Assembly: GCF_024437745.1 (NCBI RefSeq)
Contig: NZ_JANFNY010000021.1
Span: forward strand, 1 to 64,000
Reading direction: 5' to 3'
From: Roseomonas sp. GC11
Lineage (GTDB): Bacteria; Pseudomonadota; Alphaproteobacteria; Acetobacterales; Acetobacteraceae
Length of the DNA stretch: 64,000 nt
Shown here: positions 15,621 through 22,862 of the stretch, piece after piece
Position numbering within the stretch: position 1 is the first letter of the stretch
Layout of the letters: each line of letters begins with the position of its first letter
Translations under genes and position numbers: made by a program
Notes under the pieces: model-generated
Seen by the model: the letters and a program-made list of their open reading frames with translations, nothing else
What the model was told of the DNA's origin: nothing
The model's database searches: none

Positions 15621-17135
15621 TTAAAGGCCGGCGAGCCTCGCCGTGGCGGCGAGCGCCGCCTGCTGCTGCGACACCAGCGCCGCCACGCTCGCCTGGAAGA
15701 AGCCCAGGAAGGAGGAGGGGTAGATGCCGATCCACAGCGTCAGCAGGGCGAGGGGGGCGAACATCGCCACCTCGCGTGGGGAGAGGTCGGCCAGGGCGCG
15801 CAGATCCTCGCGCACCAGCCTGCCGAAGAGCACGCGGCGGTAGAGATAGAGCATGTAGCAGGCGCCGAGCACCATGCTGGTGACGATGCCGAGCGCGATC
15901 CACGGGCTGGTCTTCCAGGCGCCGAAGACCACCAGCACCTCGCCCGGGAAGTCGCCCGTGCCGGGCAGGGCGATCGAGGCCATGGTGAAGAGCATGAACA
16001 CCGCGGCGAAGCCCGGCATCGCCTTGGCGAGGCCGCCGAACTGGTCCAGCTCATGCGTCCGCGCGCGGTCGGAGAGCACGCCGATGCAGAGGAACATGGC
16101 CGCCGTGGCGACGCCGTGGGAGAGCATCTGCAGCAGCGCGCCGGAGAGGCTCTCCTGGCTGACGGCGAAGAGGCCCACGGTGATGATGCCCATATGGGCC
16201 ACCGAGGAATAGGCCACCAGCCGCTTCATGTCCTTCTGCGCCATGGCGACGAGGCTGGCATAGATGATGGCGATGACGGCCAGGGTGAAGATCACCGGGG
16301 AGAGCGCCTGCACCGCCTGCGGGAAGAGCGGGATGGCGAAGCGCAGGAAGCCGTAGGCGCCCATGTTCAGCATCACGCCGGCCAGCATGACGGAGCCGCC
16401 GGTGGGGGCCTGGGAATAGGCGTCCGGCTGCCAGGTATGGGCCGGCCACATCGGCATCTTCACGCCGAAGGCGGCGAGGAAGGCGAGGAAGAGCCAGATC
16501 TGCGTGGGCCGGGAGAGCTGGAGCTGGAGCAGCTCCGTCAGGTCGGTCGAGCCGGCCATGCGCCACAGCGTCAGGATGGCCAGCAGCATCAGCAGCATGC
16601 CGACCATGGTGTAGAGGAAGAGCTTCATCGCCGCGCGCACGCGCCCCGGCCCGCCCCAGGCGCCGATGATCAGGAAGACCGGGATCATCGCGCCTTCGAA
16701 GAACAGGTAGAACAGCGTCAGGTCCACGGCGGAGAAGACGCCCACCAGCATGCTCTCGAGCAGCAGGAAGGCGATCATGTATTCCCGCAGGCCGCTGCGC
16801 GTCGCCCGCCAGGAGGCGAGGATGCCGATCGGCGTCATCACCGTGGTGAGCAGCACGAAGAGCACCGAGAGCCCGTCCACCCCCATGTGGTAGCTGATCC
16901 CGGCCGCCGCCTGCCAGGCGTGGCGCTCCTCGAACTGGTACCCGGCCTGGGACTTGTCGAAGCCGAACCACAGCATCAGCGAGAGGGCGAAGGTCACCAG
17001 GCTGCAGAGCAGCGCGGTGAGGCGGATCTGGGCCAGCTTCTCCTCCCCCTCGCCACGGGCGAGGAGCAGGGCGCCGATGCCCAGGAAGGGCAGCGCCACG
17101 AGCAGCGACAGCAACGGGAAATCGGCCGCCATCAT
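15621..17135 (-). CDS. nuoM: NADH-quinone oxidoreductase subunit M homologue, stand-alone
   Basis: This 504-residue, about 14-helix membrane protein belongs to the antiporter-like NuoM family of complex I. Proton-path residues are visible: E147 in LFFEGAMIPVF (helix 5), K226 in GVKMPMWPAHTW (helix 7), His in SSVAHMG and LSHGVATAA, and Glu in GTGDFPGEV (helix 12). The helix-8 lysine of the usual LLKMGGYGFLRF is replaced by asparagine, N257 in MLNMGAYGFLRF. The usual HTWLPDAHVEAPTAGSV is also altered, to HTWQPDAYSQAPTGGSV. No other nuo gene is nearby, whereas nuoM normally lies in a nuoA-N operon. The gene is bracketed by perfect inverted 68-bp repeats. It may be a paralogue of a core copy elsewhere, or part of a different ion-moving complex. 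Confidence 0.9.
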   Translation of the reverse strand: MMAADFPLLSLLVALPFLGIGALLLARGEGEEKLAQIRLTALLCSLVTFALSLMLWFGFDKSQAGYQFEERHAWQAAAGISYHMGVDGLSVLFVLLTTVMTPIGILASWRATRSGLREYMIAFLLLESMLVGVFSAVDLTLFYLFFEGAMIPVFLIIGAWGGPGRVRAAMKLFLYTMVGMLLMLLAILTLWRMAGSTDLTELLQLQLSRPTQIWLFLAFLAAFGVKMPMWPAHTWQPDAYSQAPTGGSVMLAGVMLNMGAYGFLRFAIPLFPQAVQALSPVIFTLAVIAIIYASLVAMAQKDMKRLVAYSSVAHMGIITVGLFAVSQESLSGALLQMLSHGVATAAMFLCIGVLSDRARTHELDQFGGLAKAMPGFAAVFMLFTMASIALPGTGDFPGEVLVVFGAWKTSPWIALGIVTSMVLGACYMLYLYRRVLFGRLVREDLRALADLSPREVAMFAPLALLTLWIGIYPSSFLGFFQASVAALVSQQQAALAATARLAGL

Positions 17136-17757
17136 AGGGTCATGTCCCTGCGGGTGAGCGGGTGGAAGAAAGCGCGGATCATGGGAGGGGTCTCGCCAGC
17201 GATACGGGATGCGTCAGGTCCGCCGGCGAGAGACACGGTTTGTGTGCGTCGCACAATTTAAGTTATTTTAAGAATTAATGCGCAGTTGCTTAAATTTCAG
17301 AACATTTTGCGGCCCCGTTCCGGGCCTGCTCTCCTCGCCCTCTTCCTGCCCGGTCGCGCGGCCTGAGGCCTGCGCGGTGCGGGATGCGCCCTTTGGCGCG
17401 GCTTTTGGGCCCCAGCCGCTTTGCTGGGTCTGTGATGCTCTCTGCGGGATCGGTGCGGTGTGTGACCGGTACTCTGGCGGCGGAGGTGGCTCGATAGCCG
17501 CGCGGCCGCCGCCGGACCACCCCGCTCCTGGCAGGGCTGCTTTGCGCTGCGGTGCAGCAAAATTCCGCGAGCGGCAGGGCAGCCCCCGCGCTCCGCAGGG
17601 TGGAGAAGGCGTGGCGCTTGCTCTTGAGAGGGGCTTCGCCCCTCTCAAACTCTCCCGACCAAAGGCCTGAGGCCTTTGGAAACCCATTCGGGAGTCTCCC
17701 TTGCCCCAGGAAAAGAAGGGGGGTGAGGGGCAAAGCCCCCCTCATGGCCGCAGTTTC
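17136..17757. other. 622-bp intergenic region upstream of nuoM
   Basis: No convincing gene is visible. An AT-rich patch at 17248-17300 (CACAATTTAAGTTATTTTAAG and following) stands out in GC-rich DNA and is a likely promoter region for nuoM on the minus strand. The stretch 17370-17580 has several short GC hairpins (GCGCCCTTTGGCGC, CAGCCGCTTTGCTG, GCTGCTTTGCGCTGCGGTGCAGC) and no coding character. The right end holds R2 copy 2 and a further hairpin at about 17715-17745 that can terminate the hydrolase gene. Confidence 0.7.
17619..17686 (-). repeat. 68-bp double-hairpin repeat (family R2), copy 2, inverted
   Basis: The sequence is the exact reverse complement of 15530-15597, with 68 of 68 bases matching. 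The two copies therefore flank nuoM and its upstream region as inverted repeats about 2.0 kb apart. Confidence 0.9.
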
Positions 17758-18654
17758 TCAACCCTGTGCGCGGGCGAAGCCGATCAGCGCCGCCGCCACG
17801 GCCTCCGGCTGCTCGGGCAGCAGGGCATGGCCGGCATTCTCCACCACCACGCGGGTGACCCGCGGCCCGAGGCTCGCGCGCAGCTCCGCCTCGGAGGGCG
17901 GGGCGGCGATGGCGTCCTGCGCCGCCGCCACATAGAGCAGCGGGTGGCGCTCGGCGGCGCGCAGCCAGGCCTGGTCCGTGGTCGCGGCGGCGGCGGCGCG
18001 CTGCGCCTGGGCCACCGCGGGGTACCAGCCCGGCAGCCAGACCGCCGCGTCATTGCCCGGCGCGAAATAGGCGCGGCGCAGATGCGCCAGCCTTTCCCCG
18101 TCGCTCAGCTCGGGCGAGAAGCTGGCGGTGATGGAGCGGCGGATCTCGGGGTCGATCGCCGTGCCGGTGACGGCGGCGAGCAGCGCGATGCGCCCGACCA
18201 GTTCCGGCGCGTCATGCGCCAGGACGCGCGCCGTCCAGTTGCCGGCGGCATGGCCGGCGACGAAGGCCGGCCCGCTGGCTTCCGCCCGCAGCAGCGCGGC
18301 GAGGTCGGCGGCCATGTCGTGCAGCGTGGCGCCGGGGCGCAGCGGGGCGGAGCGGCCGATGCCGCGCGGCTCGGGCCGCAGCACGCGCAGCCCGGCGGCG
18401 ACGAGGCGCGGCACCAGGGCGTCGAAATCCTCCTGCCCGCGCCCGAGCGAGGGCAGCAGCAGCAGGGTGGGGCCTTCGCCCTCGCGCCAGACCTCGATCG
18501 GGCCGGCGGGCGCCTCGAAGATCGTGGAGTCCATGCGGGGTTTGCTTTCGGTGGGGTGGCCGGGGGGCGTCGTGGCCAGGGCAGGGGTTGCCAGGGCAGG
18601 GGTGGCCAGCAGGCTGGAAGTCAGCAGGCTGAGCCCGTGGCGGCGGGTGAGCAT
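17758..18654 (-). CDS. Exported alpha/beta-hydrolase fold protein lacking the catalytic serine
   Basis: This 298-residue protein begins with a twin-arginine-like signal, MLTRRHGLSLLTSSLLATPAL. The start at 18654 is favoured over 18660 because the GGGAGGAGA ribosome site would be only one or two bases from the latter. The fold is seen in TLLLLPSLGRGQEDFDALVPRL, VLRPEPRGIGRS, and the acid and histidine regions YVAAAQDAIAAPPS and VENAGHALLPEQPEAV. The nucleophile elbow reads G-H-A-A-G, with alanine at position 136 where serine is required. It is either catalytically dead or works by another mechanism. The signal region contains ATPAL repeats. It is divergent from the tctC gene at 18913. Confidence 0.85.
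   Translation of the reverse strand: MLTRRHGLSLLTSSLLATPALATPALATTPPGHPTESKPRMDSTIFEAPAGPIEVWREGEGPTLLLLPSLGRGQEDFDALVPRLVAAGLRVLRPEPRGIGRSAPLRPGATLHDMAADLAALLRAEASGPAFVAGHAAGNWTARVLAHDAPELVGRIALLAAVTGTAIDPEIRRSITASFSPELSDGERLAHLRRAYFAPGNDAAVWLPGWYPAVAQAQRAAAAATTDQAWLRAAERHPLLYVAAAQDAIAAPPSEAELRASLGPRVTRVVVENAGHALLPEQPEAVAAALIGFARAQG
18574..18613 (-). repeat. 15-bp tandem repeats in the hydrolase signal region
   Basis: Two near-identical 15-bp units (GGCCAGGGCAGGGGT and TGCCAGGGCAGGGGT) plus a partial third encode ATPALATPALAT next to the likely signal cleavage site. Confidence 0.85.
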
Positions 18655-18725
18655 GGGCATTCTCCTCCCGCGGCGTCCGCCCTGCGGCGCCGCTGTTGTG
18701 GCGGCAGGATGGGTAAGCGCGAAGG

Positions 18726-18795
18726 AAAAGTCAAAAAGCTGGTTCATAGACACATGGCCCGCCCCGTGGCAGCCTGCGGGCAGACGCGGCACCGG
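18726..18795 (+). promoter_or_regulatory. 70-bp conserved element upstream of tctC, copy A
   Basis: This stretch matches 20080-20149 at 57 of 70 positions without gaps. The left end AAAAGTCA.AAA.CT.GTT.ATAGACA and the right end TGGCAGCCTGCGGGCA..GCGGCACCGG are the most conserved. It lies about 120 bp before the tctC start and between divergent genes. A promoter/operator or leader element is the best reading. Confidence 0.7.
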
Positions 18796-18912
18796 GTTTT
18801 CCCCTTCAGGGTTTTCTTTCAGCCTTTCCCACCGGGAAAAAACCGGCAAGCCGCGCCGCCGCCAGACCAGGGCAGCCAGGCACCTCAGCCCTGGCGCCGG
18901 GGAGAGAACGCC

Positions 18913-19965
18913 ATGTCCGCCACCCGTCCCCCCTCCAGGCCGGGCCGCCGCGCCCTGCTCGGTGCCGCGCTCGGTGCCGCCGCCGCGCCGCTGCCCTGGC
19001 CAGGGCGCGCCGCCCGGGCGCAGGCCCCCGCTCCGGCTCCGGGCGGCCATGCCCAGCCCGGGCGGCTGCCAGGGCGCCAGCCAGGGCGCCTGATCGTGCC
19101 CTATCCGCCGGGCGGCATCACCGACCTCGTCGCCCGCCGCGTGGCCGAGGCGCTGGGCCAGCGCCAGGGGCGCGCCTTCGTCGTGGAGAACCGCCCCGGC
19201 GCCGGCGGCAACCTCGCCGCCGAGGCCGCGGCCCGCGCCGCGCCCAATGGGGACACGCTCTACATGGGCTTCGCCGGCACCCATGCGATGAATATCAGCC
19301 TCTACCCCCGGCTGACCTACGACCCGGTGCGCGACTTCACCCCCATCGGGCTGCTGGTGGAATCGCCGCTGGCGCTGACGCTGCACCCCTCCGTGCCCGC
19401 CACCACCCTGGCGGAGCTGACGGCCTATGCCCGCGCCCATCCGGGGGCGCTGGCCTTCGGCTCCTCCGGCAATGGCGGCGCCTCGCACCGCGCGCTGGAA
19501 CTGTACAAGGCGGCGGCGGGGCTCGACATCCTGCACGTCCCCTATCGCGGCGCGGCGGCGGCGAACACCGACCTGCTGGGCGGCAAGATCCAGGGCATGT
19601 TCGACACGCTGATCACCGCCATGCCGAATATCGGCGCCGGCGGCGTGCGCGCCCTGGCGGTGACGGGGCGCCAGCGCAGCCCGCTGCTGCCCGGAGTGCC
19701 GACCATGGCCGAGGCCGGGCTGGCCGACTACCTCTTCGTCACCTGGCTGGGGCTGCTGGCCCCCGCCGGCCTGCCCGCCGCCCAGCGCGACCGCCTGAGC
19801 GAGGAACTGCACGCCATCATGGCCGATCCGGCGATGGTGGCCTGGTGCGGGCAGAACGGGCTGGAGCCCACCCCCTCCTCGCCGGAGGAGTTCGCCGCCT
19901 ACATGGCGGCGGAGACGGAGCGTTTCGCCCGCTTCGTGCGCGAGACGGGAATGCGCATCGAGTGA
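18913..19965 (+). CDS. TctC/Bug family substrate-binding protein
   Basis: This 350-residue periplasmic binding protein has an arginine-rich export signal, MSATRPPSRPGRRALLGAAL. A proline/glycine linker with LPGRQPGRL repeats follows (19053-19094). The mature part shows RLIVPYPPGGITDLVARRVAE, VVENRPGAGGNLAAEAAAR, FGSSGNGGASHRALELYKAAAG and HVPYRGAAAANTDLLGGKIQG. The ATG at 18913 follows GGGGAGAGAACGCC. It is followed by a second tctC gene and the two intradiol dioxygenase genes. An aromatic or dicarboxylic acid ligand is plausible but not shown by sequence. Confidence 0.92.
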   Translation: MSATRPPSRPGRRALLGAALGAAAAPLPWPGRAARAQAPAPAPGGHAQPGRLPGRQPGRLIVPYPPGGITDLVARRVAEALGQRQGRAFVVENRPGAGGNLAAEAAARAAPNGDTLYMGFAGTHAMNISLYPRLTYDPVRDFTPIGLLVESPLALTLHPSVPATTLAELTAYARAHPGALAFGSSGNGGASHRALELYKAAAGLDILHVPYRGAAAANTDLLGGKIQGMFDTLITAMPNIGAGGVRALAVTGRQRSPLLPGVPTMAEAGLADYLFVTWLGLLAPAGLPAAQRDRLSEELHAIMADPAMVAWCGQNGLEPTPSSPEEFAAYMAAETERFARFVRETGMRIE

Positions 19966-19982
19966 GAATATGGCCCGCGCGC

Positions 19983-20062
19983 CTGAGAGGGGCTTCGCCC
20001 CTCTCAGACCTGCGAGGCAGTGCCTCGCAGCCACCAAAGGCCTGAGGCCTTTGGAAACCCAT
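19983..20062 (+). repeat. R2 repeat, copy with inserted third hairpin
   Basis: The outer hairpins CTGAGAGGGGCTTCGCCCCTCTCAG and CCAAAGGCCTGAGGCCTTTGG are conserved. Between them is an extra stem CTGCGAGGCAGTGCCTCGCAG that is absent from the 68-bp copies. It lies between two co-directional tctC genes and is a likely terminator. Confidence 0.85.
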
Positions 20063-20079
20063 CCGTGAGGGCTGTGTCT

Positions 20080-20149
20080 AAAAGTCAGAAAACTAGTTTA
20101 TAGACATAAAGGCCTCCCTATGGCAGCCTGCGGGCACAAGCGGCACCGG
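20080..20149 (+). promoter_or_regulatory. 70-bp conserved element upstream of tctC, copy B
   Basis: This is the partner of 18726-18795. Its left half contains the perfect palindrome AAACTAGTTT (20089-20098), followed by ATAGACA. It starts 18 bp after an R2 terminator and 143 bp before the tctC start at 20223, which suits a promoter with an operator. Confidence 0.7.
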
Positions 20150-20222
20150 TGCCATCCGGCAAGCCGCGCAGCGTCCAGGAACAGACCGCGGGGTCCCCAG
20201 GCCCCAGCCGGGGAGGAACCGC

Positions 20223-21221
20223 ATGACCACCACCCGCCACCCGCACCGGATCGGCCGCCGCGCGCTGCTCGGCGCCGCCGCCAGCCTTGGGGGCAGCCTG
20301 CCCGCCACCACGGCCCTGGCCCAGGCGGCGCGCAGCAGCCGCGCCATCGTCGGCTTCCCCCCCGGCGGCACCGCCGACAGCGTCACCCGCCTCTATGCCG
20401 AGCGGGTGCGCGCCGCGCGCGGCTTGCAGATGGTGGTGGATAACCGCCCCGGCGCCGGCGGGCGCCTCGCCCTCGAAATGCTCAAGGGCCTGCCGGCGGA
20501 TGGCAATGCCTTCCTGCTCACCCCGGCCTCGATGCTCACCATCTACCCGCATCTCTACACCAGCACGCTGCGCTACGACCCGCTGCGCGACTTCACGCCG
20601 GTCACCCCCGTCTGCGTCTTTCCCTTCGGCCTCGCCGTCTCCGCCCGCCACCCGGCGCGTGACCTCGCCCAGTTCATCGAATGGGGGAAGGGGCGGCCGG
20701 CGGTGGACTGGGCCTCGCCCGTGCCCGGCTCCATGCCGCATTTCATCGGCACCGAGCTGGCCCGCGCCACCGGCCTCACCATGAACCACGTGCCCTATCG
20801 CGGCTCCGCCCCGGCGGTGGCCGACCTGCTGGCCGGCACGGTGCAGGCCGTGCTGCTGCCCATCGGCGAGCTGACCGCCTTCCACCGCTCGGGCGAGGCA
20901 CGGCTGCTCGCCGTCACCGCGCCGCAGCGCCTGGCCCGGCTGGACACTGTCCCAACCTTCGCCGAGGCGGGCTTCCCCGGCCTGACGCAGGAGGAATGGT
21001 ACGGCATCCTGCTGCCCGCCCAGGCCGCGCCCGCCGTGCTCCAGCCGCTGCACGAGGCGCTGGCCGCCGCCGCCGCCACGCCGGAAATCGCCCAGGCCCT
21101 CGGCCGCATCGACATTGCCCCGCTGGCGATGGACCCGGCCGCCTTCCGCGAGCGCATCGCGCGCGAGACCGCGGCCTGGAAGCCGATCGTCGCCGCCTCC
21201 GGCTTCCACCCCGACGAATGA
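20223..21221 (+). CDS. TctC/Bug family substrate-binding protein
   Basis: This 332-residue binding protein has the signal MTTTRHPHRIGRRALLGAAA ending near TTALAQA. Its core differs from the classic type: IVGFPPGGTADSVTRLYAERV, VVDNRPGAGGRLALEML and LTPASMLTIYPHLYTSTLRYDPLRDFTPVTPVC. The same SMLTIYPH and TPVC motifs occur in the tctC at 48054, so these two form one subgroup. The start has GGGGAGGAACCGC just upstream. Its stop overlaps the dioxygenase beta gene start (ATGA at 21218), showing translational coupling. This makes it the best candidate to bind the dioxygenase substrate or a precursor. Confidence 0.92.
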   Translation: MTTTRHPHRIGRRALLGAAASLGGSLPATTALAQAARSSRAIVGFPPGGTADSVTRLYAERVRAARGLQMVVDNRPGAGGRLALEMLKGLPADGNAFLLTPASMLTIYPHLYTSTLRYDPLRDFTPVTPVCVFPFGLAVSARHPARDLAQFIEWGKGRPAVDWASPVPGSMPHFIGTELARATGLTMNHVPYRGSAPAVADLLAGTVQAVLLPIGELTAFHRSGEARLLAVTAPQRLARLDTVPTFAEAGFPGLTQEEWYGILLPAQAAPAVLQPLHEALAAAAATPEIAQALGRIDIAPLAMDPAAFRERIARETAAWKPIVAASGFHPDE

Positions 21222-22036
21222 ATGCCCCGCCCCCGCCACCTCCCGCCGCGCCAGCGAGACCCCGCATGGACCTCCTGACCCAACCCACCCTGCCCAAACC
21301 GGGCCTGCTCAAGCCCGGCCAGCTCAAGCCCGGCCTGGCACCGGATGTCTTCCCGCCCCTGGCGGAGGGCATCGAGCCCGCCGTTCCCGTGCCGGGCTAC
21401 CCCAATACCTGGACGCATACCCCGGCCCAGCCGCTGCTGCGCCGCCCGGCCACGCGCACCGAGGTGGCCGGCCCGCTCGACCTCTGGCGCAAGCTGCCCT
21501 GCGATGAGAGCAACCTCGCCATGCCCGCCCCCGGCAGGGTGGCGCAGGGGCAGCTCATGCACATGTCCGGCCGCATCCTGGACGAGGATGGCCGCCCCGT
21601 GCGCGGCGCCGTGGTGGAACTGTGGCAGGCCAATGCCGCCGGCCGCTATTTCCACCCGATCGACCAGCGCGCCGCGCCGCTCGACCCCAACTTCGTCGGC
21701 AATGGCCGCGTCCGCACCGATGAGGAGGGCCGCTACGCCTTCTTCACCATCAAGCCCGGCGCCTATCCCGTGCCGGTGAAGGACACCTGGTGGCGGCCGC
21801 CGCATGTGCATTTCTCCATCCTCGGCCCTTCCTCGCTCTCCCGGCTGGTGACGCAGATGTATTTCCCGGGCGACCCGATGAATGAATGGGACCGCATCCT
21901 GCACTCGATCCACGACCCGGCGGCGCGCGCCCGGCTGATCGCCCGGCAGACCCACCCGGCGGAGGTCGGCGATGGCTGGCTGGCCTTCACCCATGACATC
22001 GTCCTGCGTGGCCGCCACGCCACGCCCGAGGCCTGA
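21218..22036 (+). CDS. pcaH: Protocatechuate 3,4-dioxygenase beta subunit-like intradiol dioxygenase
   Basis: This 272-residue protein is the iron-binding subunit of an intradiol ring-cleaving dioxygenase. Iron ligands are visible: Tyr in AAGRYFHPIDQ, Tyr in KPGAYPVPVKD, and the two His of RPPHVHFSI. The family signature LDEDGRPVRGAVVELWQANAAG precedes them. It is longer than typical PcaH (about 235 residues) because of an N-terminal extension holding three LLKPG-type repeats. The start at 21218 overlaps the upstream tctC stop; ATG 21266 is an alternative. The alpha subunit follows 14 bp later. No other beta-ketoadipate gene is in the window, so protocatechuate is only the default substrate. 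Confidence 0.88.
   Translation: MNAPPPPPPAAPARPRMDLLTQPTLPKPGLLKPGQLKPGLAPDVFPPLAEGIEPAVPVPGYPNTWTHTPAQPLLRRPATRTEVAGPLDLWRKLPCDESNLAMPAPGRVAQGQLMHMSGRILDEDGRPVRGAVVELWQANAAGRYFHPIDQRAAPLDPNFVGNGRVRTDEEGRYAFFTIKPGAYPVPVKDTWWRPPHVHFSILGPSSLSRLVTQMYFPGDPMNEWDRILHSIHDPAARARLIARQTHPAEVGDGWLAFTHDIVLRGRHATPEA
21296..21340 (+). repeat. 15-bp tandem repeats in the dioxygenase beta N-terminus
   Basis: Three 15-bp units beginning AAACCGGGCCTGCTC / AAGCCCGGCCAGCTC / AAGCCCGGCCTGGCA encode KPGLL-KPGQL-KPGLA in the N-terminal extension. Confidence 0.9.
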
Positions 22037-22050
22037 GAGGGACGCCGCCC

Positions 22051-22671
22051 ATGCCGGACAGCCTCACCGCCCCGCTGCCGCCCAGCTCGCAGCACACCAT
22101 CGGCCCCTTCTTCCCGCGGACCTTTTTCAGCGCGGGCGACAATGACCTGACCCGCCTCTCCGCCACGGCCGCGCCGAGCCAGCGCGGCGAGACCATCCTG
22201 CTGCATGGCCGGGTGACGCGCGAGGGCGGGGAGCCCTGCGTCAATTCCATCCTGGAAGCCTGGCAGGCCGATGCCGGTGGCCATTTCCGCCACCCCGCCG
22301 ACCCGGACCACGCCCTGGCCGACCCCGATTTCCTCGGCTGGGGCCGCGCCTGGACGGATGAGGACGGGTGGTATTCCTTCCGCACCCTGCTGCCCGGCGG
22401 CTATGCCGACCCGGCCGGCCCGCGCGCGCCGCATATCAACCTCGCCGTCATGGGCGCGGGGCTGATGCGGCGGGCGCAGACGGTGCTGTTCTTCCCCGCC
22501 TTCGCGCCGGCCAATGCGGCGGACCCGGTGATGACCCTCGTCCCCCCCGGGCGCCGCGCCCATCTCCTGGCGCTGGAGGAGGCGGAGAAGGTGGAAGGAC
22601 TGCGCCGCTTCCGCTTCGACATCCGCCTGCGCGGCACCCCGGAGGAGGAGACGCCCTTCTTCGACGATTGA
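22051..22671 (+). CDS. pcaG: Protocatechuate 3,4-dioxygenase alpha subunit
   Basis: This 206-residue protein has the intradiol dioxygenase fold without iron ligands, as expected for the alpha subunit. The motifs are SSQHTIGPFFPRTFF at the N-terminus, NSILEAWQADAGGHFRHPAD, and RAPHINLAVMGAGLMRRAQTVLFFP. In alpha subunits the HxH of beta becomes HIN, seen here. It follows pcaH after 14 bp and would form the (alpha-beta) oligomer with it. A set of hairpins follows at 22679-22839. Confidence 0.9.
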   Translation: MPDSLTAPLPPSSQHTIGPFFPRTFFSAGDNDLTRLSATAAPSQRGETILLHGRVTREGGEPCVNSILEAWQADAGGHFRHPADPDHALADPDFLGWGRAWTDEDGWYSFRTLLPGGYADPAGPRAPHINLAVMGAGLMRRAQTVLFFPAFAPANAADPVMTLVPPGRRAHLLALEEAEKVEGLRRFRFDIRLRGTPEEETPFFDD

Positions 22672-22678
22672 TGGCGCG

Positions 22679-22774
22679 GGCCTGAGGGGGCTTTGCCCCC
22701 TCAAACTCCCCCCTTCTTTCCCTTGGGCAGGGGACGGGGTCCCCTGCACCCGCCTTCAGGAGGTGCCCCCTGAA
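22679..22774. terminator. Tandem GC hairpins after pcaG
   Basis: Three stems are readable: CTGAGGGGGCTTTGCCCCCTCA, GGGGACGGGGTCCCC, and CTTCAGGAGGTGCCCCCTGAAG. They lie between convergent pcaG and the FCD regulator and directly adjoin an R2 copy. Confidence 0.7.
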
Positions 22775-22839
22775 GGGTTTCCAAAGGCCTCAGGCCTTTG
22801 GTCGGGAGAGTTTGAGAGGGGCGAAGCCCCTCTCAAGAG
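22775..22839 (+). repeat. R2 repeat, copy 3
   Basis: The 65 bases match copy 1 (15531-15595) exactly, including both hairpins. It lies between convergent genes. A further stem, CCTCTGA / TCAGAGG, surrounds the regulator's stop codon at 22852-22869. Confidence 0.9.
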
Positions 22840-22862
22840 GATAGCCAGCATCCTCTGAGATA

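Noticed and set aside
15530-17686. Insertion sequence or composite transposon around nuoM
   Set aside because: No transposase is present and the same repeats occur elsewhere at gene ends, so terminator repeats are the simpler reading. The inverted pair is reported only as an observation.
17268-17687. Overlapping frames in the nuoM upstream gap
   Set aside because: The translations are Arg/Pro/Ala-rich, lack motifs, run through R2 hairpins, and have no ribosome site.
18754-18912. N-terminal extension of the 18913 tctC gene back through the 70-bp element
   Set aside because: The frame is open, and both 70-bp copies could encode an AACG..RHR peptide, but a good ribosome site and a signal peptide place the start at 18913. 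Conservation is at DNA level, including bases before any start codon.
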